Assembly: GCA_019637915.1 (NCBI GenBank)
Contig: JAHBUV010000001.1
Location: 2,698,565 to 2,762,564 of the forward strand
DNA: 64,000 nt
Direction of reading: 5' to 3'
Source of the DNA: Pseudobdellovibrionaceae bacterium
GTDB taxonomy: Bacteria > Bdellovibrionota > Bdellovibrionia > Bdellovibrionales > Bdellovibrionaceae
Positions 42,062-50,373 of this stretch are shown here, piece after piece. The notes beneath the pieces were generated by a model. That model did no database searches, was not told where the DNA came from, and saw only the letters and a list, made by a program, of their open reading frames with translations. Both the position numbers and the translations under genes were made by a program. Position 1 is the first letter of the stretch. Every line of letters begins with the position of its first letter.

Positions 42062-42247
42062 ATGACGTTGGATAAGGCGATGAAGGACTTGAAATACGAC
42101 ACGCGACTGACCCAGTGGTGCCTGACCACCGGTCAGATGACGAAAGAGGAGTGGAAGAAACACCTCGAATCCCTGCCGGACCTTCAGGCCCGGGTCATCA
42201 CTTTCAATCTTTCTGAGGTTCGGAACTCACGGGAGGAAGAGCACTGA
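42062..42247 (+). CDS. Small protein of 61 residues, unknown function
   Basis: Predicted all-helical, with YDTRLTQWCLTTGQMTKEEW as the most distinctive stretch. GGGAGG lies five bases before the ATG, which is the main evidence it is real. It ends the sppA-HIT-rhomboid operon and its last 44 bases overlap, antisense, the 3' end of the L,D-transpeptidase gene. The charged C terminus (SREEEH) is encoded in that overlap. No family is recognised. Confidence 0.65.
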   Translation: MTLDKAMKDLKYDTRLTQWCLTTGQMTKEEWKKHLESLPDLQARVITFNLSEVRNSREEEH

Positions 42248-43208
42248 TCTGCGCGGGGGAGGTCGTGCCGGTTTCATCGGCCTTCTCCCACTCTTCGCGG
42301 ATGATCTTGTAGCCGTCCTTGGTGCGCAGGGCGTGAACGACCTTCACGCCGTAGTCGGCATGGCGGTCCGATTCGTACTTCTGCAGGGTCTTGATGATCA
42401 GCTGATCCTTGTGCAAGAGGAGGAACGGCTGGTTCAAGGTCACCTTGATGGTCTTGTAGTTCCTCGCCAGACGGCGCTTGTGCTTTTCCCAGTTGCTGAA
42501 ACCCTTGAAGCCCGGCGCGCTGAAATCCTTGTCATAGAACGACAGGTAGCGGTCGGCGTCCTGGGATTCCCAGGACTGTCGCCAGTTCTCCATCCATTCG
42601 CCCAGTTCCTTGCGGCGGCGGTCGTGCTCTTCCTTGGCGATGTACTCGATCTTGTCGTAGATGATCACCGGGGTTTCATGCAGCTGGATGTAGCTTTCGA
42701 CGCGGGCCAGGGCCTCGTTGCGGATGACGATGCAGCCGCGGCTGCCGCGGGTCAGGGGCACGTTCTCGGGGATCGAGTGCAGCCAGATGCCGGAGCCGGT
42801 TTTCTTGGCGCGTTTGTCGAAGAGGTTCGGGTAATCCGTCGTGAAAGCCATTTTGCCGTACAGGCTGAAGGGGATCTCCGGCGGGGCTTTTTTCTGCTGG
42901 AAGAAGTAGATGCCCTCCGGCGTGCGGTGGTCGTTCTCTTTTTCCTTGTTGCCGTTGTTCTTGCCGATGTCGGCGGGGATCTCGTCGATCTTGCGGATGG
43001 TCTCGCCGTCCCGTTCAAAGATCATGAGCTTGCGCGCGCTCTTGTCGACCAGCATCACGTGTTTGGAAAAAGCCTGGGTCGTGCTGATCTGCAGCAGATC
43101 CGCCGGAAAGACGTTCACCGCGGACTCAACGGGGACCGTCGTCGCGGTTTCAGCATAAGCGGCCAAAGAGCCGGTGATGAGCAAGCTCAGCAAAGTCGGT
43201 GTGCGCAT
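42204..43208 (-). CDS. L,D-transpeptidase (YkuD) with C-terminal NTF2-like domain
   Basis: 334 residues with a signal peptide (about 1-20). The YkuD domain (about 50-185) has His144 and catalytic Cys159 in the HSIPENVPLTRGSRGCIVI region, the family motif HXn-SRGC. A C-terminal domain (about 200-310) with WRQSWESQDADRYLSFYD resembles the NTF2-like half of Csd6/Pgp2 enzymes of Helicobacter and Campylobacter, which trim or cross-link murein peptides and affect cell shape. It should act in the periplasm on peptidoglycan. The ribosome site is weak, with AGG against the ATG. Confidence 0.88.
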   Translation of the reverse strand: MRTPTLLSLLITGSLAAYAETATTVPVESAVNVFPADLLQISTTQAFSKHVMLVDKSARKLMIFERDGETIRKIDEIPADIGKNNGNKEKENDHRTPEGIYFFQQKKAPPEIPFSLYGKMAFTTDYPNLFDKRAKKTGSGIWLHSIPENVPLTRGSRGCIVIRNEALARVESYIQLHETPVIIYDKIEYIAKEEHDRRRKELGEWMENWRQSWESQDADRYLSFYDKDFSAPGFKGFSNWEKHKRRLARNYKTIKVTLNQPFLLLHKDQLIIKTLQKYESDRHADYGVKVVHALRTKDGYKIIREEWEKADETGTTSPAQISALPPVSSEPQKD

Positions 43209-43306
43209 ACCTGTCCAATATATCGGAATTCCGGTGTTTCGTCTTGAGTCTCTGGCTAAAAAATCGACGTTTTTCCCGAAGTGAGATGGCGCGTTGACAA
43301 AAGTCT

Positions 43307-43333
43307 TAAGACCGAGGTCCGGTCGGCCGATAA
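43307..43333 (+). promoter_or_regulatory. Sigma28 (FliA)-type promoter of fliL
   Basis: GCCGATAA (43326-43333) equals the flagellar sigma28 -10 consensus. TAAG at 43307-43310 sits exactly 15 bases before it, where E. coli has TAAA. The predicted start of transcription leaves a leader of about 16 bases with CGAGGAG, ideal for the fliL ATG at 43356. Confidence 0.7.
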
Positions 43334-43355
43334 AGAGACATCACGAGGAGTGGCC

Positions 43356-43871
43356 ATGGCCGATGCGGAAAATCAGCAAGCACCGAAGAAGAGCCTGAAC
43401 ATGGGGCTGATCCTGAGCCTGGCCTTCGCTCTCGTCAACCTGGGGGCGATGGGCGGCGGCGCTTACCTGGTCTACGCCTCCACCATCGGCTGGCAGAACC
43501 CGACCATCACGGAAAACGACCTGCGCACGGAAGAGGAAAAGCTCGCCGAAGCCAACCGCAGCCTGGACCCCTTCATCTACACCATGGACAAATTCACCGT
43601 GAACCTGGACGGGGAACCGCGCCGCACGATCCGCGTCGAGGTGAACCTGGAAATGCTGGCCAAAGACGGTTTCGAAGAGGTCATCAACACCGAAAACCGC
43701 GCCAAGGCCCGCGACCGCATCGTGCGCATCCTCAACGAAAAGAACTTCTCCGACCTGGAGACCATCCAGGGCAAGCTCTTCCTGAAAGACCGCATCGCCC
43801 TGGAAGTGAACGGGCTGCTGAGGGACGGCGTCGTGAAGGACGTGTTCTTCAGCGAGTTCGTCGTGCAGTGA
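43356..43871 (+). CDS. fliL: Flagellar basal-body protein FliL
   Basis: 171 residues. A short cytosolic N terminus, one transmembrane helix (about 16-41) and a periplasmic domain with IYTMDKFTVNLDG, RTIRVEVNLEM and a VKDVFFSEFVVQ end match FliL. It rings the flagellar stator and supports torque. The ATG at 43356 has GGAG five bases upstream and lies behind a sigma28-type promoter. It is away from other flagellar genes, so this may be one of several FliL paralogues, as in Bdellovibrio, but copies cannot be counted here. Confidence 0.85.
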   Translation: MADAENQQAPKKSLNMGLILSLAFALVNLGAMGGGAYLVYASTIGWQNPTITENDLRTEEEKLAEANRSLDPFIYTMDKFTVNLDGEPRRTIRVEVNLEMLAKDGFEEVINTENRAKARDRIVRILNEKNFSDLETIQGKLFLKDRIALEVNGLLRDGVVKDVFFSEFVVQ

Positions 43872-43884
43872 GGGTTTTCCGGTT

Positions 43885-45468
43885 TTATTTCTGTCCGTCC
43901 TGAGCCGGCAACGGCGTTTTTTGACCGGCCTGATCCCGAATCAGCGCGCAGGAGAGCTTTTCGAAATCCTTTTCCTCGGTCTGGGACGCCTTGCATTTTT
44001 GAAAACCGAAAAGGCCGCCCCGGATGTGTTGGGCCCGCGTCCAAAGCTCATCGACTTCCCATGTCTGCAAAAGCTTCGCGGCCTCGTCGCAGCGCTGTTG
44101 ACTCCAGCCTTTTTGCCGGCAGCCGTTGCCGTACAGGGCGCGATCGAAGAAAGAGCCTTTGAGGGTTTCCTCGCCTTGAAGTTGCGGTCCCGTGTACGTG
44201 GCGAACACGCAAGGCAGGGCCCCGTCCTTGAAGAGGTTGCCGTCCTCGTACATTTGGCCCGCGTCCATCAAGGTGAGAAGGCGGAGAATGGCTTTTTTGC
44301 GCTCGGGGGCGTTGTCCCGCCAGTTTTTTTGGGATTGGGTGATGTCGCTGGTCAGCGCGAAGTAACCCTCCATCTTCCGTCCCGGGAGAAGGTCGAAAAA
44401 ATCGCTTTGCGTCTTCAAAGAAGTCAAAGTCTGCAGGAATTTTTCGCGCTGCCCGGTCGTCTGTCTTTTGAGGCCGGCCTTTTCGAGGTCTTTGCGCAGT
44501 TGATTGACCTCTTTGGTGTGGGCGCAAAGGCGGATTCCGCGGTAGACCATGGCCATTTTGTCGTGGATCGAGCGGATTTCCGTTTCATTCAAACCACAGT
44601 TTGAAAGGGCGCAACCCAAGGCGGCCGATCCGTAGACATGGTAGGACTTGGCGGGAAGAGGGGCCGCGGCAGGTTCCAGGCTCTGCAGATCGATGATGGT
44701 TTTTTTCACCTCTTCGGGCAGATCCGTGTTGAGAGACAGGGAGCCGGGGACGAAGGCTTCGTTTTTCCTCTCGGGGCAGATGAGATCGACCGGGACATCG
44801 AACTGTCCCGGAGTCTCGGACTCCTTGAATTCTTTGAGATAGGAGAGGTAGCGGTCCATCGTCAGCATGGACCACTTCGGATCGGTTTTTTTGTTCTGCT
44901 CGGAACCGTACTCCGCGTATGTTTTTTTGATCCGGCTCGCTTCGTCGCGATCCATGCGGACGAAGATTTTTTTCGTCGCGTTCGGGATATCATCGTTCAG
45001 GCAGATATTGATCAAAGCCATGGCCAGGCGGGGATTTCCTCGAGTGAGATCGATCGCTTTGTCCCAGAGCCACCCTGGTTTGAGATGCCGGCGCTCCCCT
45101 TGTCCCGCGACCTCTTTGAGGGCGGGACGCTGCGAGGAAAGATGATTCTGGTTGAGGTCTTGATAAAACCGCACGGCCAGCGCGCTCAGGCAAGGGGAGG
45201 CGGCCAGGCGCTGTTCATTGGTCGCGCGCATCCCTTTGTTTTCAATGAAGACGGTTTTTTCATCGCCTTGATAGGCGGCGGGATTGATTTCCCGTTCGAC
45301 CACGCGGCTGACGCAGGCGGCTTTGCTGCCGGCGAATTGATTCGAAATGAAGGCCAGAGGTTTGGCTAATTCCCGGACGGCCCGGGCTTGCGGGGAAGGG
45401 AGGGTCAAGAGCAGCAGCCCCAGCGGGATCAGGATTGTTGTTTGTTTCGTCTTTGGTGGCATTCTCAT
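43885..45468 (-). CDS. Secreted protein, unknown function
   Basis: About 527 residues. A basic start and a Leu-rich segment (TTILIPLGLLLLTLPSPQARA) give a signal peptide. The mature protein is helical with many cysteines (AACVSR, SPCLSA, NICLN, DLICPE, LGCALSNCGL, RLCAH, LPCVF, NGCRQ, QRCDE, FQKCKA, LSCAL) arranged like the other secreted unknowns here. Start is uncertain: ATG 45468 and ATG 45462 both lack a clear ribosome site. Its third-position bases look more A/T-rich than those of its neighbours. It converges on fliL with 13 bases between stops. Confidence 0.62.
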   Translation of the reverse strand: MRMPPKTKQTTILIPLGLLLLTLPSPQARAVRELAKPLAFISNQFAGSKAACVSRVVEREINPAAYQGDEKTVFIENKGMRATNEQRLAASPCLSALAVRFYQDLNQNHLSSQRPALKEVAGQGERRHLKPGWLWDKAIDLTRGNPRLAMALINICLNDDIPNATKKIFVRMDRDEASRIKKTYAEYGSEQNKKTDPKWSMLTMDRYLSYLKEFKESETPGQFDVPVDLICPERKNEAFVPGSLSLNTDLPEEVKKTIIDLQSLEPAAAPLPAKSYHVYGSAALGCALSNCGLNETEIRSIHDKMAMVYRGIRLCAHTKEVNQLRKDLEKAGLKRQTTGQREKFLQTLTSLKTQSDFFDLLPGRKMEGYFALTSDITQSQKNWRDNAPERKKAILRLLTLMDAGQMYEDGNLFKDGALPCVFATYTGPQLQGEETLKGSFFDRALYGNGCRQKGWSQQRCDEAAKLLQTWEVDELWTRAQHIRGGLFGFQKCKASQTEEKDFEKLSCALIRDQAGQKTPLPAQDGQK

Positions 45469-45596
45469 ATTTTTGGCCGGGATTGGCCGGAGGCGCAAGG
45501 CCAGGGCGTCAAGATGGAAGGCCGGGTTTCTCGAAGCGCCTTGAACTTCATCGAAAATCCAAGAGAATGATACCCATGCTGTCGAAAGGAACCCCC

Positions 45597-46952
45597 ATGA
45601 GGCTGATGGTCAGATGCACGACTTTGGTCGTTTCATTGTTTTTCTGCGCGGGCCCGGGCCTCGCATTCGCGGCCGAGCCCGGCGACGCCCTGTCCATCAA
45701 GCTGCCCGTCGAGAAGTACCAGCTGAAGAACGGCCTGACGGTTCTGCTGCTCGAGGACCACACGGTGCCGATGATCAGCTACCACACGTGGTACAAGGTC
45801 GGCTCCCGCGACGAGAAGGAGGGCATCACGGGGTCCGCCCACATGCTGGAGCACATGATGTTTCAGGGCGCGAAGAAGTACGGCGGCAAGGATTTCCACC
45901 GCCTGATGCAGGAAAACGGCATCGAGTGGAACGCCTTCACCACTTACGATTACACCGGTTTCTACATGAACCTGCCTTCGGACAAGATCGATCTGGTCAT
46001 GGACGTCGAGGTGGACCGCATGAGCAGCCTGGCCATCGACGAGAAGAACCTGACCAGCGAGCGCGAGGTCGTCAAGGAGGAGCGCCGCTGGCGCGTCGAC
46101 AACAACCCCACGGGTTTGCTGTTCGAGCTCACCATGTCGACGGTGTTCCGCAAATCGCCCTATCACTGGCCGGTCATCGGCTGGATGAAGGACATCGCCA
46201 AGTACGACCCGAAAACCCTGCGGCACTTCTACGAGACCTACTACGTGCCGAACAACGCGGTCCTGGTCATCGCCGGCGATTTCGACACCGGCAAGATCAA
46301 GAAACAGATCGAGAGCGTTTACGGCGTTCTGCCCTTCCGCGAGGTGCCGCCGCGGGTGAACGCCGCGGAGCCGCCGCAGACCGTGCAGTACAACGCCAAA
46401 TTGCGCAAGGACGTGCAGAGCACCTCGTTCAACGTCGCCTACCAGGGCGTGCCGGAGGGGCATGAGGACATGTACGCGCTGGATCTCGCCGCCACGGCCC
46501 TGGGCGTGGGCAGCTCGAGCCGCCTGAACCGCCGCCTGGTTTACCAGAAGGAAATCGCCACGGGCGCGTCCGCCATGAACTTCGGCATGCAGAACGCGGG
46601 ACTCTTCGGGGTGTCGGTGACGATGAAACCGGGCCTGCCGATGAACGACGCTCTGGATATCGTTTACAACGAAGTCTACAAATTGCGGCAGAAGCCCCTC
46701 AGCGAGGAAGAGCTCAAAAAGGCCCGCACCATCAAGATGAAATCCTTCGTGGACGGTTTGCGCACCATCGACGCCAAGGCCCAGGCCTTGGCGGCGACGG
46801 AGATCATCACGGGTTCCTATGAGAACCTGCTGCGTGACCTGCCGAAGTACGAGAAAGTCACGGCGGCCGACGTGCAGCGCGTGGCGAACAAATACCTGAA
46901 TCAGACGCAAAGATCCATTGTGGTGCTCGAGCCCCGCGGAGGTCAGCCGTGA
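45597..46952 (+). CDS. M16 family zinc protease, catalytic subunit
   Basis: 451 residues with a signal peptide ending in GLAFAAE. The inverted zinc motif HxxEH is His82, Glu85 and His86 (AHMLEHMMFQ), with the second Glu region downstream (EREVVKEER). Mature length equals a standard two-domain M16B subunit. GAAAGGA lies six bases before ATG 45597. It overlaps the next gene (GTGA), which encodes an M16 partner lacking the zinc motif, so the two should form a heterodimeric periplasmic protease of the mitochondrial-processing-peptidase type. Confidence 0.9.
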   Translation: MRLMVRCTTLVVSLFFCAGPGLAFAAEPGDALSIKLPVEKYQLKNGLTVLLLEDHTVPMISYHTWYKVGSRDEKEGITGSAHMLEHMMFQGAKKYGGKDFHRLMQENGIEWNAFTTYDYTGFYMNLPSDKIDLVMDVEVDRMSSLAIDEKNLTSEREVVKEERRWRVDNNPTGLLFELTMSTVFRKSPYHWPVIGWMKDIAKYDPKTLRHFYETYYVPNNAVLVIAGDFDTGKIKKQIESVYGVLPFREVPPRVNAAEPPQTVQYNAKLRKDVQSTSFNVAYQGVPEGHEDMYALDLAATALGVGSSSRLNRRLVYQKEIATGASAMNFGMQNAGLFGVSVTMKPGLPMNDALDIVYNEVYKLRQKPLSEEELKKARTIKMKSFVDGLRTIDAKAQALAATEIITGSYENLLRDLPKYEKVTAADVQRVANKYLNQTQRSIVVLEPRGGQP

Positions 46953-48379
46953 GAACCCTGTTGTTGAGTTCCTTGTCCCTGAGCCTGATCCTGGGCGCGG
47001 GCTGCGCCTCGAAAAAAACCTCGCCGTCGGCGAAGACCGTGAAGTCGTCCTCGGGGGGCATGATGGATTGGTTCCGGGGTTCCGGATTCCGCGTGCGCCC
47101 GTACCGCATCGTCACCCTGAAGAACGGCATGAAGGTGTTTTTCATCCAGGACGACAGTTTGCCGCGGCTGAGCCTGCAGGGTTTGATGAAAACCGGCCTG
47201 CGCGATGAACCGACGGATCTGGCCGGCATCAACTCGATGACCGCGGCCGTCCTGGACCAGGGCACGACGAAGCGGGACGCGATGAAGCTCGCCGGCGATT
47301 TCAACGCTCTGGGAACGGAGTTCGCGGCGGGTCCGGGCCTGGACGGCACTTTCCTTTCGGCGAGCAGTCTCAGCACGGACGCCGACGCGTTGCTGGAATT
47401 GTACGCCGAGGTGCTGATGAATCCCGCCTTCACGCAGAAGGAAGTGGACCGCACCAAGAGCCAGACGGTGGCGGCCCTGCGCCGCAAGGTGGATAACCCC
47501 TCGGGTTACGCCACGGACCTGTATGAGCTGTACCTGTACGGCGCGCATCCTTACGGCCGCGACACCCTGGGTTCCCTGGCGACGGTGAACAAGATCCGCC
47601 GCGCCGACGTCATCCGCCACTATCTGGCGAATTACCGCCCGAACAATTTCACCCTGGCGGTGGTGGGCCGTTTCGACGCGAACTTCGAGCGCAAGGTGGC
47701 CGCGGTTTTCGAACCCTGGGGCGGCCGCGAGATCAAAAAACAAACTGCGGACGTGCCGGCGAACCCGGAGCAGTTGAGCCTGCGTTTCGTGTCCAAAAAA
47801 GGTTTGCAGCAGACGCAGTTGCGTTTGGGCCGCATCGGCGTCACGCGCGACAATCCCGATTACCTGGCTCTGCTGGTGGCCTCCGAAGCCTTCGGCGGCG
47901 GCTTCAGCTCGCGCTTGATGCAGAAAGTGCGGGACGACCTCGGCTTGACCTACTCGATCTCGTCCTCGGTGGACGCGCGCCAGGCGGCGGGTTCTTTCAA
48001 CATCTCCACCTTCACGCGCAACGAGGCCGTGGGCAAAGCCTTGGATGAGATCCTGAAGCTCTACAAAGAGTTCGCCGCGAACGGCATCACCGAAGAGGAG
48101 CTGAAGTCCGCGAAGGCGCAATTGATCGGGCAGTACCCGCGCGGCATCGAGACCGCCGACGGCACGGCCACGGGCCTGGTGCTGCTGGATTTCTATGGGC
48201 GTCCGTTGAGCGACCTCGCCGACTTCCCGAAGAACGTCGCCAAGCTCAGCCTGAAAGACGTGAACGCCGCCATCTCCCGGCACTTCACGCAAGGATCATT
48301 GAAGGTTCTGGTGTTCGGCGACGAAAAAGCCATCGGCACTCAACTGAAAGCAATGAGCCCGGAAACGATCCGCCTCTGA
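46949..48379 (+). CDS. M16 family non-catalytic partner, lipoprotein
   Basis: 476 residues. A lipobox-like ILGAGC near residue 19 marks a likely lipoprotein. The M16 fold is kept (GMKVFFIQDDSLPRLSL at the start, GGFSSRLMQKVRDDLGLTYS near the end, the R/Y pair of the substrate-binding half) but the HxxEH position reads INSMTAAVLDQ, so it cannot bind zinc in the usual way. Starts at a GTG overlapping the catalytic subunit stop, with GGAGG upstream. The stop touches the perfect 39-bp palindrome. Confidence 0.88.
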   Translation: MRTLLLSSLSLSLILGAGCASKKTSPSAKTVKSSSGGMMDWFRGSGFRVRPYRIVTLKNGMKVFFIQDDSLPRLSLQGLMKTGLRDEPTDLAGINSMTAAVLDQGTTKRDAMKLAGDFNALGTEFAAGPGLDGTFLSASSLSTDADALLELYAEVLMNPAFTQKEVDRTKSQTVAALRRKVDNPSGYATDLYELYLYGAHPYGRDTLGSLATVNKIRRADVIRHYLANYRPNNFTLAVVGRFDANFERKVAAVFEPWGGREIKKQTADVPANPEQLSLRFVSKKGLQQTQLRLGRIGVTRDNPDYLALLVASEAFGGGFSSRLMQKVRDDLGLTYSISSSVDARQAAGSFNISTFTRNEAVGKALDEILKLYKEFAANGITEEELKSAKAQLIGQYPRGIETADGTATGLVLLDFYGRPLSDLADFPKNVAKLSLKDVNAAISRHFTQGSLKVLVFGDEKAIGTQLKAMSPETIRL

Positions 48380-48465
48380 AGGTACCGCCTACTTTCTGGT
48401 ACCCCTTCGCGTCACATTTTTTGAAGATGTGACGCGAAGGGGTACCAGAAAGTAGGCGGTACCTT
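48379..48465. terminator. Perfect 39-bp inverted repeat, shared-arm family copy A
   Basis: Left arm 48379-48417 and right arm 48427-48465 are exactly complementary over 39 bp around a 9-base loop (TTTTTGAAG). The outer 23 bases (AAGGTACCGCCTACTTTCTGGTA without its first A starts at 48380) are identical to copy B at 62720-62795; the inner 16 bp differ. It fills the whole space between two converging genes and ends in a short T run on the plus strand. Confidence 0.85.
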
Positions 48466-49197
48466 TTATTTGCGGCGTTTTTTCATGAATAGGTAGCCGC
48501 CGGCGGCGGCCAGGGCGAGGGCGATCAAGACCAAGGGGCCTTTGCCTTTGTTGCCGCTGCCGCCGTCCTGGGTGAGGTCGCCGTCCATCATGTCGGCGGG
48601 CATGCCGGAACCCACTCCGGGGCCGAGCAGGCCTTCGGAGCCCGGACGGATGGGGCCGAGGTCGGGGCGGGATCCCAGGTTTTTCGTGGCGATGACCTTC
48701 AGGCTCATCACGGTTTTGAAGAACTCCTGGCTGTAGCGCGTGTAGTAGTTCTTGTGGGCCGAGAGGGTCACGAGGATGGCGATCTTGTCCTTGATGGTGG
48801 CGAGGTAGCGCGTGAAGTAGTTCGGCACTTCCGAGCCGAGGTGCAGGCCGTCCACCCAGGGCTGGTCGTTGATGCTGACGTTCTTCGCCTTGTAGACGAT
48901 CTTCGATTCGGAGCTGCCCCCGACCTTGGTCTGGAGGGTGATCGGCTTGTTCAGGTACTGCTCGTACAGGGCGAAGCTGTCGGGCGGGCCGACTTCCTTG
49001 GCGGTGAGGATGATGATGGCCTCTTTGGCTTCCTTGCCCTGCTCGGCGCGACACACCCACTCGGTCACTTCCAGGTTGCACTTCCAGTTCTCGGGCATCT
49101 CGAAGGCGATGTAGGCGTTCCGAAAGACTTTGGCCTCGGAGGGAATTGCCGTTAAGATCGGAGCGAAGAAGGCAAGAACGGGCAGAAGTTGTTTCAT
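48466..49197 (-). CDS. Secreted, membrane-anchored protein, unknown function
   Basis: 243 residues. A signal peptide (MKQLLPVLAFFAPILTAIPSEA) leads to a domain of about 150 residues with two cysteines (WKCNLEV, WVCRAEQ) and IIILTAKEVGPPDSF. A Gly/Asp/Met-rich linker then precedes a C-terminal hydrophobic segment (GPLVLIALALAAAGGYLFM) and a basic tail, so the domain hangs in the periplasm. AGAGGT lies before the ATG. It is divergent from the LysR gene with 76 bases between starts, which could make it that regulator's target. Confidence 0.7.
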   Translation of the reverse strand: MKQLLPVLAFFAPILTAIPSEAKVFRNAYIAFEMPENWKCNLEVTEWVCRAEQGKEAKEAIIILTAKEVGPPDSFALYEQYLNKPITLQTKVGGSSESKIVYKAKNVSINDQPWVDGLHLGSEVPNYFTRYLATIKDKIAILVTLSAHKNYYTRYSQEFFKTVMSLKVIATKNLGSRPDLGPIRPGSEGLLGPGVGSGMPADMMDGDLTQDGGSGNKGKGPLVLIALALAAAGGYLFMKKRRK

Positions 49198-49273
49198 CAA
49201 GACCTCTTGTTTTGAGTCCGTCGTCGCTTTAGAGGATAACGGATGAACGAGCCCGGGCTCAAGGAGGAATCTC

Positions 49274-50182
49274 ATGTTGAACCTGCAGCAGCTACACACC
49301 TTCGTCACGGTCATCAGCGAAGGCAGCATGACCGCCGCCGCCGATAAGCTCTACCTCACGCAGCCCGCCGTCTCCCAGCAGATCCGCAACCTCGAAGAGG
49401 AGATGGGCGTCGAGCTCCTGGTCCGGGGCGTGCGCCAGATCAAAGCCACGCCCCAAGGCGAGGTTCTCTACGAACACGCCAAACGCATCCTGCAACAGGT
49501 CCAGCAGGCCGAGGTCGGCGTGCGCTCCATGGGCGCCGAACTCAAAGGGCACATGCGCATCGGCACCATGAACTCCATCGGTTTGCACATCATGAGCCCC
49601 ATCGTCAGCCGTCTCATGCGCCACAACCCCGACCTCATGGTGCGCGTCGATTATCAAAAAGGCGAAGAGCTGATCAAGGCCTTCAAAAAAGGCCAGTTCG
49701 ACGTGCTCATCATTCCCGAAGCGGAAGAGGAATTCGGCGCGGAAATGGACGCCGGGATCGAAGGCAAATTCCTCCTGAAAGAAGAGCTCTGGCTCGTCGG
49801 TTCCGGCAAAGACAGCAGCATCCCGCCGCAGATCACCCTGAAGGAGATCGGCCTTTTCCCGCTGGTGAATTTCATCGACGAATTCCCCGGCTTCCAGAAA
49901 AAGATGCGGGACCTGCTGGGCCCCGCCAGCACCGAGAACGTCTCCGTCTTTGAATCCTCCAACGTCGGCACCCTCAAGCGCGTCATCGAGGCCGGCCTCG
50001 GCTGGGGTTTCCTGCCGTCGCACTCCGTGCGCAAGCAGGTCCGCGCCGGCCGTCTCACCCGCACCCACATCAAGGATTTCCACTACGAAATCGACCTGGT
50101 TTTCTACTACAACCGCAAGAGCGACAAAAAAGTCCTCTGCGAAACCTTCTACCAAGCCCTAAGCCAGCAAGAAAAAGGTTAA
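49274..50182 (+). CDS. LysR family transcriptional regulator
   Basis: 302 residues. The winged helix-turn-helix (about 4-62, with GSMTAAADKLYLTQPAVSQQ as recognition region) is typical; the effector domain of two alpha/beta lobes follows (about 90-295). It lacks the two redox cysteines of OxyR. AAGGAGG precedes the ATG. Its divergent neighbour at 48466-49197 is a natural candidate target. The effector is unknown. A 35-base pyrimidine tract and a 119-base palindrome follow the stop. Confidence 0.88.
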   Translation: MLNLQQLHTFVTVISEGSMTAAADKLYLTQPAVSQQIRNLEEEMGVELLVRGVRQIKATPQGEVLYEHAKRILQQVQQAEVGVRSMGAELKGHMRIGTMNSIGLHIMSPIVSRLMRHNPDLMVRVDYQKGEELIKAFKKGQFDVLIIPEAEEEFGAEMDAGIEGKFLLKEELWLVGSGKDSSIPPQITLKEIGLFPLVNFIDEFPGFQKKMRDLLGPASTENVSVFESSNVGTLKRVIEAGLGWGFLPSHSVRKQVRAGRLTRTHIKDFHYEIDLVFYYNRKSDKKVLCETFYQALSQQEKG

Positions 50183-50184
50183 GA

Positions 50185-50219
50185 CCTCTTTCTCTCCCTT
50201 TCTCTTTTTCTTTCTCTCT
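50185..50219. other. Pure pyrimidine tract downstream of the LysR gene
   Basis: 35 consecutive C/T bases on the plus strand begin two bases after the LysR stop. As RNA it is unstructured and G-free, a form that could bind Rho; on the other strand it is pure purine. It precedes the large palindrome. Confidence 0.6.
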
Positions 50220-50240
50220 GCGGAGCGATTGAACCGAAAA

Positions 50241-50359
50241 GCCTGTCGCGGGGCCCGGGGGGTTTCAACGCGAGTTCGGCTTTGGCGCGACTTTGCGAAC
50301 GCAAAGGCGTGCCAAAACGCATGTCTGAGCGTTGGAACCCCCCGGGCCCCGCGACAGGC
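50241..50359. repeat. 119-base palindrome between convergent genes
   Basis: Outer arms 50241-50271 and 50329-50359 are complementary over 31 bases with one G-T pair. Inside, TTTGGCGCG/CGTGCCAAA and CTTTGCG/CGCAAAG extend the stem to near a two-base loop. The space between the LysR and ppsR stops contains nothing else besides the pyrimidine tract. It could be a bidirectional terminator or a structured RNA. Confidence 0.75.
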
Positions 50360-50373
50360 GTCCGCTTCAAGCA

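Noticed and set aside
43294-43299. Perfect TTGACA as a sigma70 promoter of fliL
   Set aside because: No matching -10 box at 16-18 bases, whereas the sigma28 layout just downstream fits exactly.
50241-50359. tRNA or known structured RNA in the palindrome
   Set aside because: No cloverleaf, CCA end or conserved RNA motif. It is essentially one long stem.
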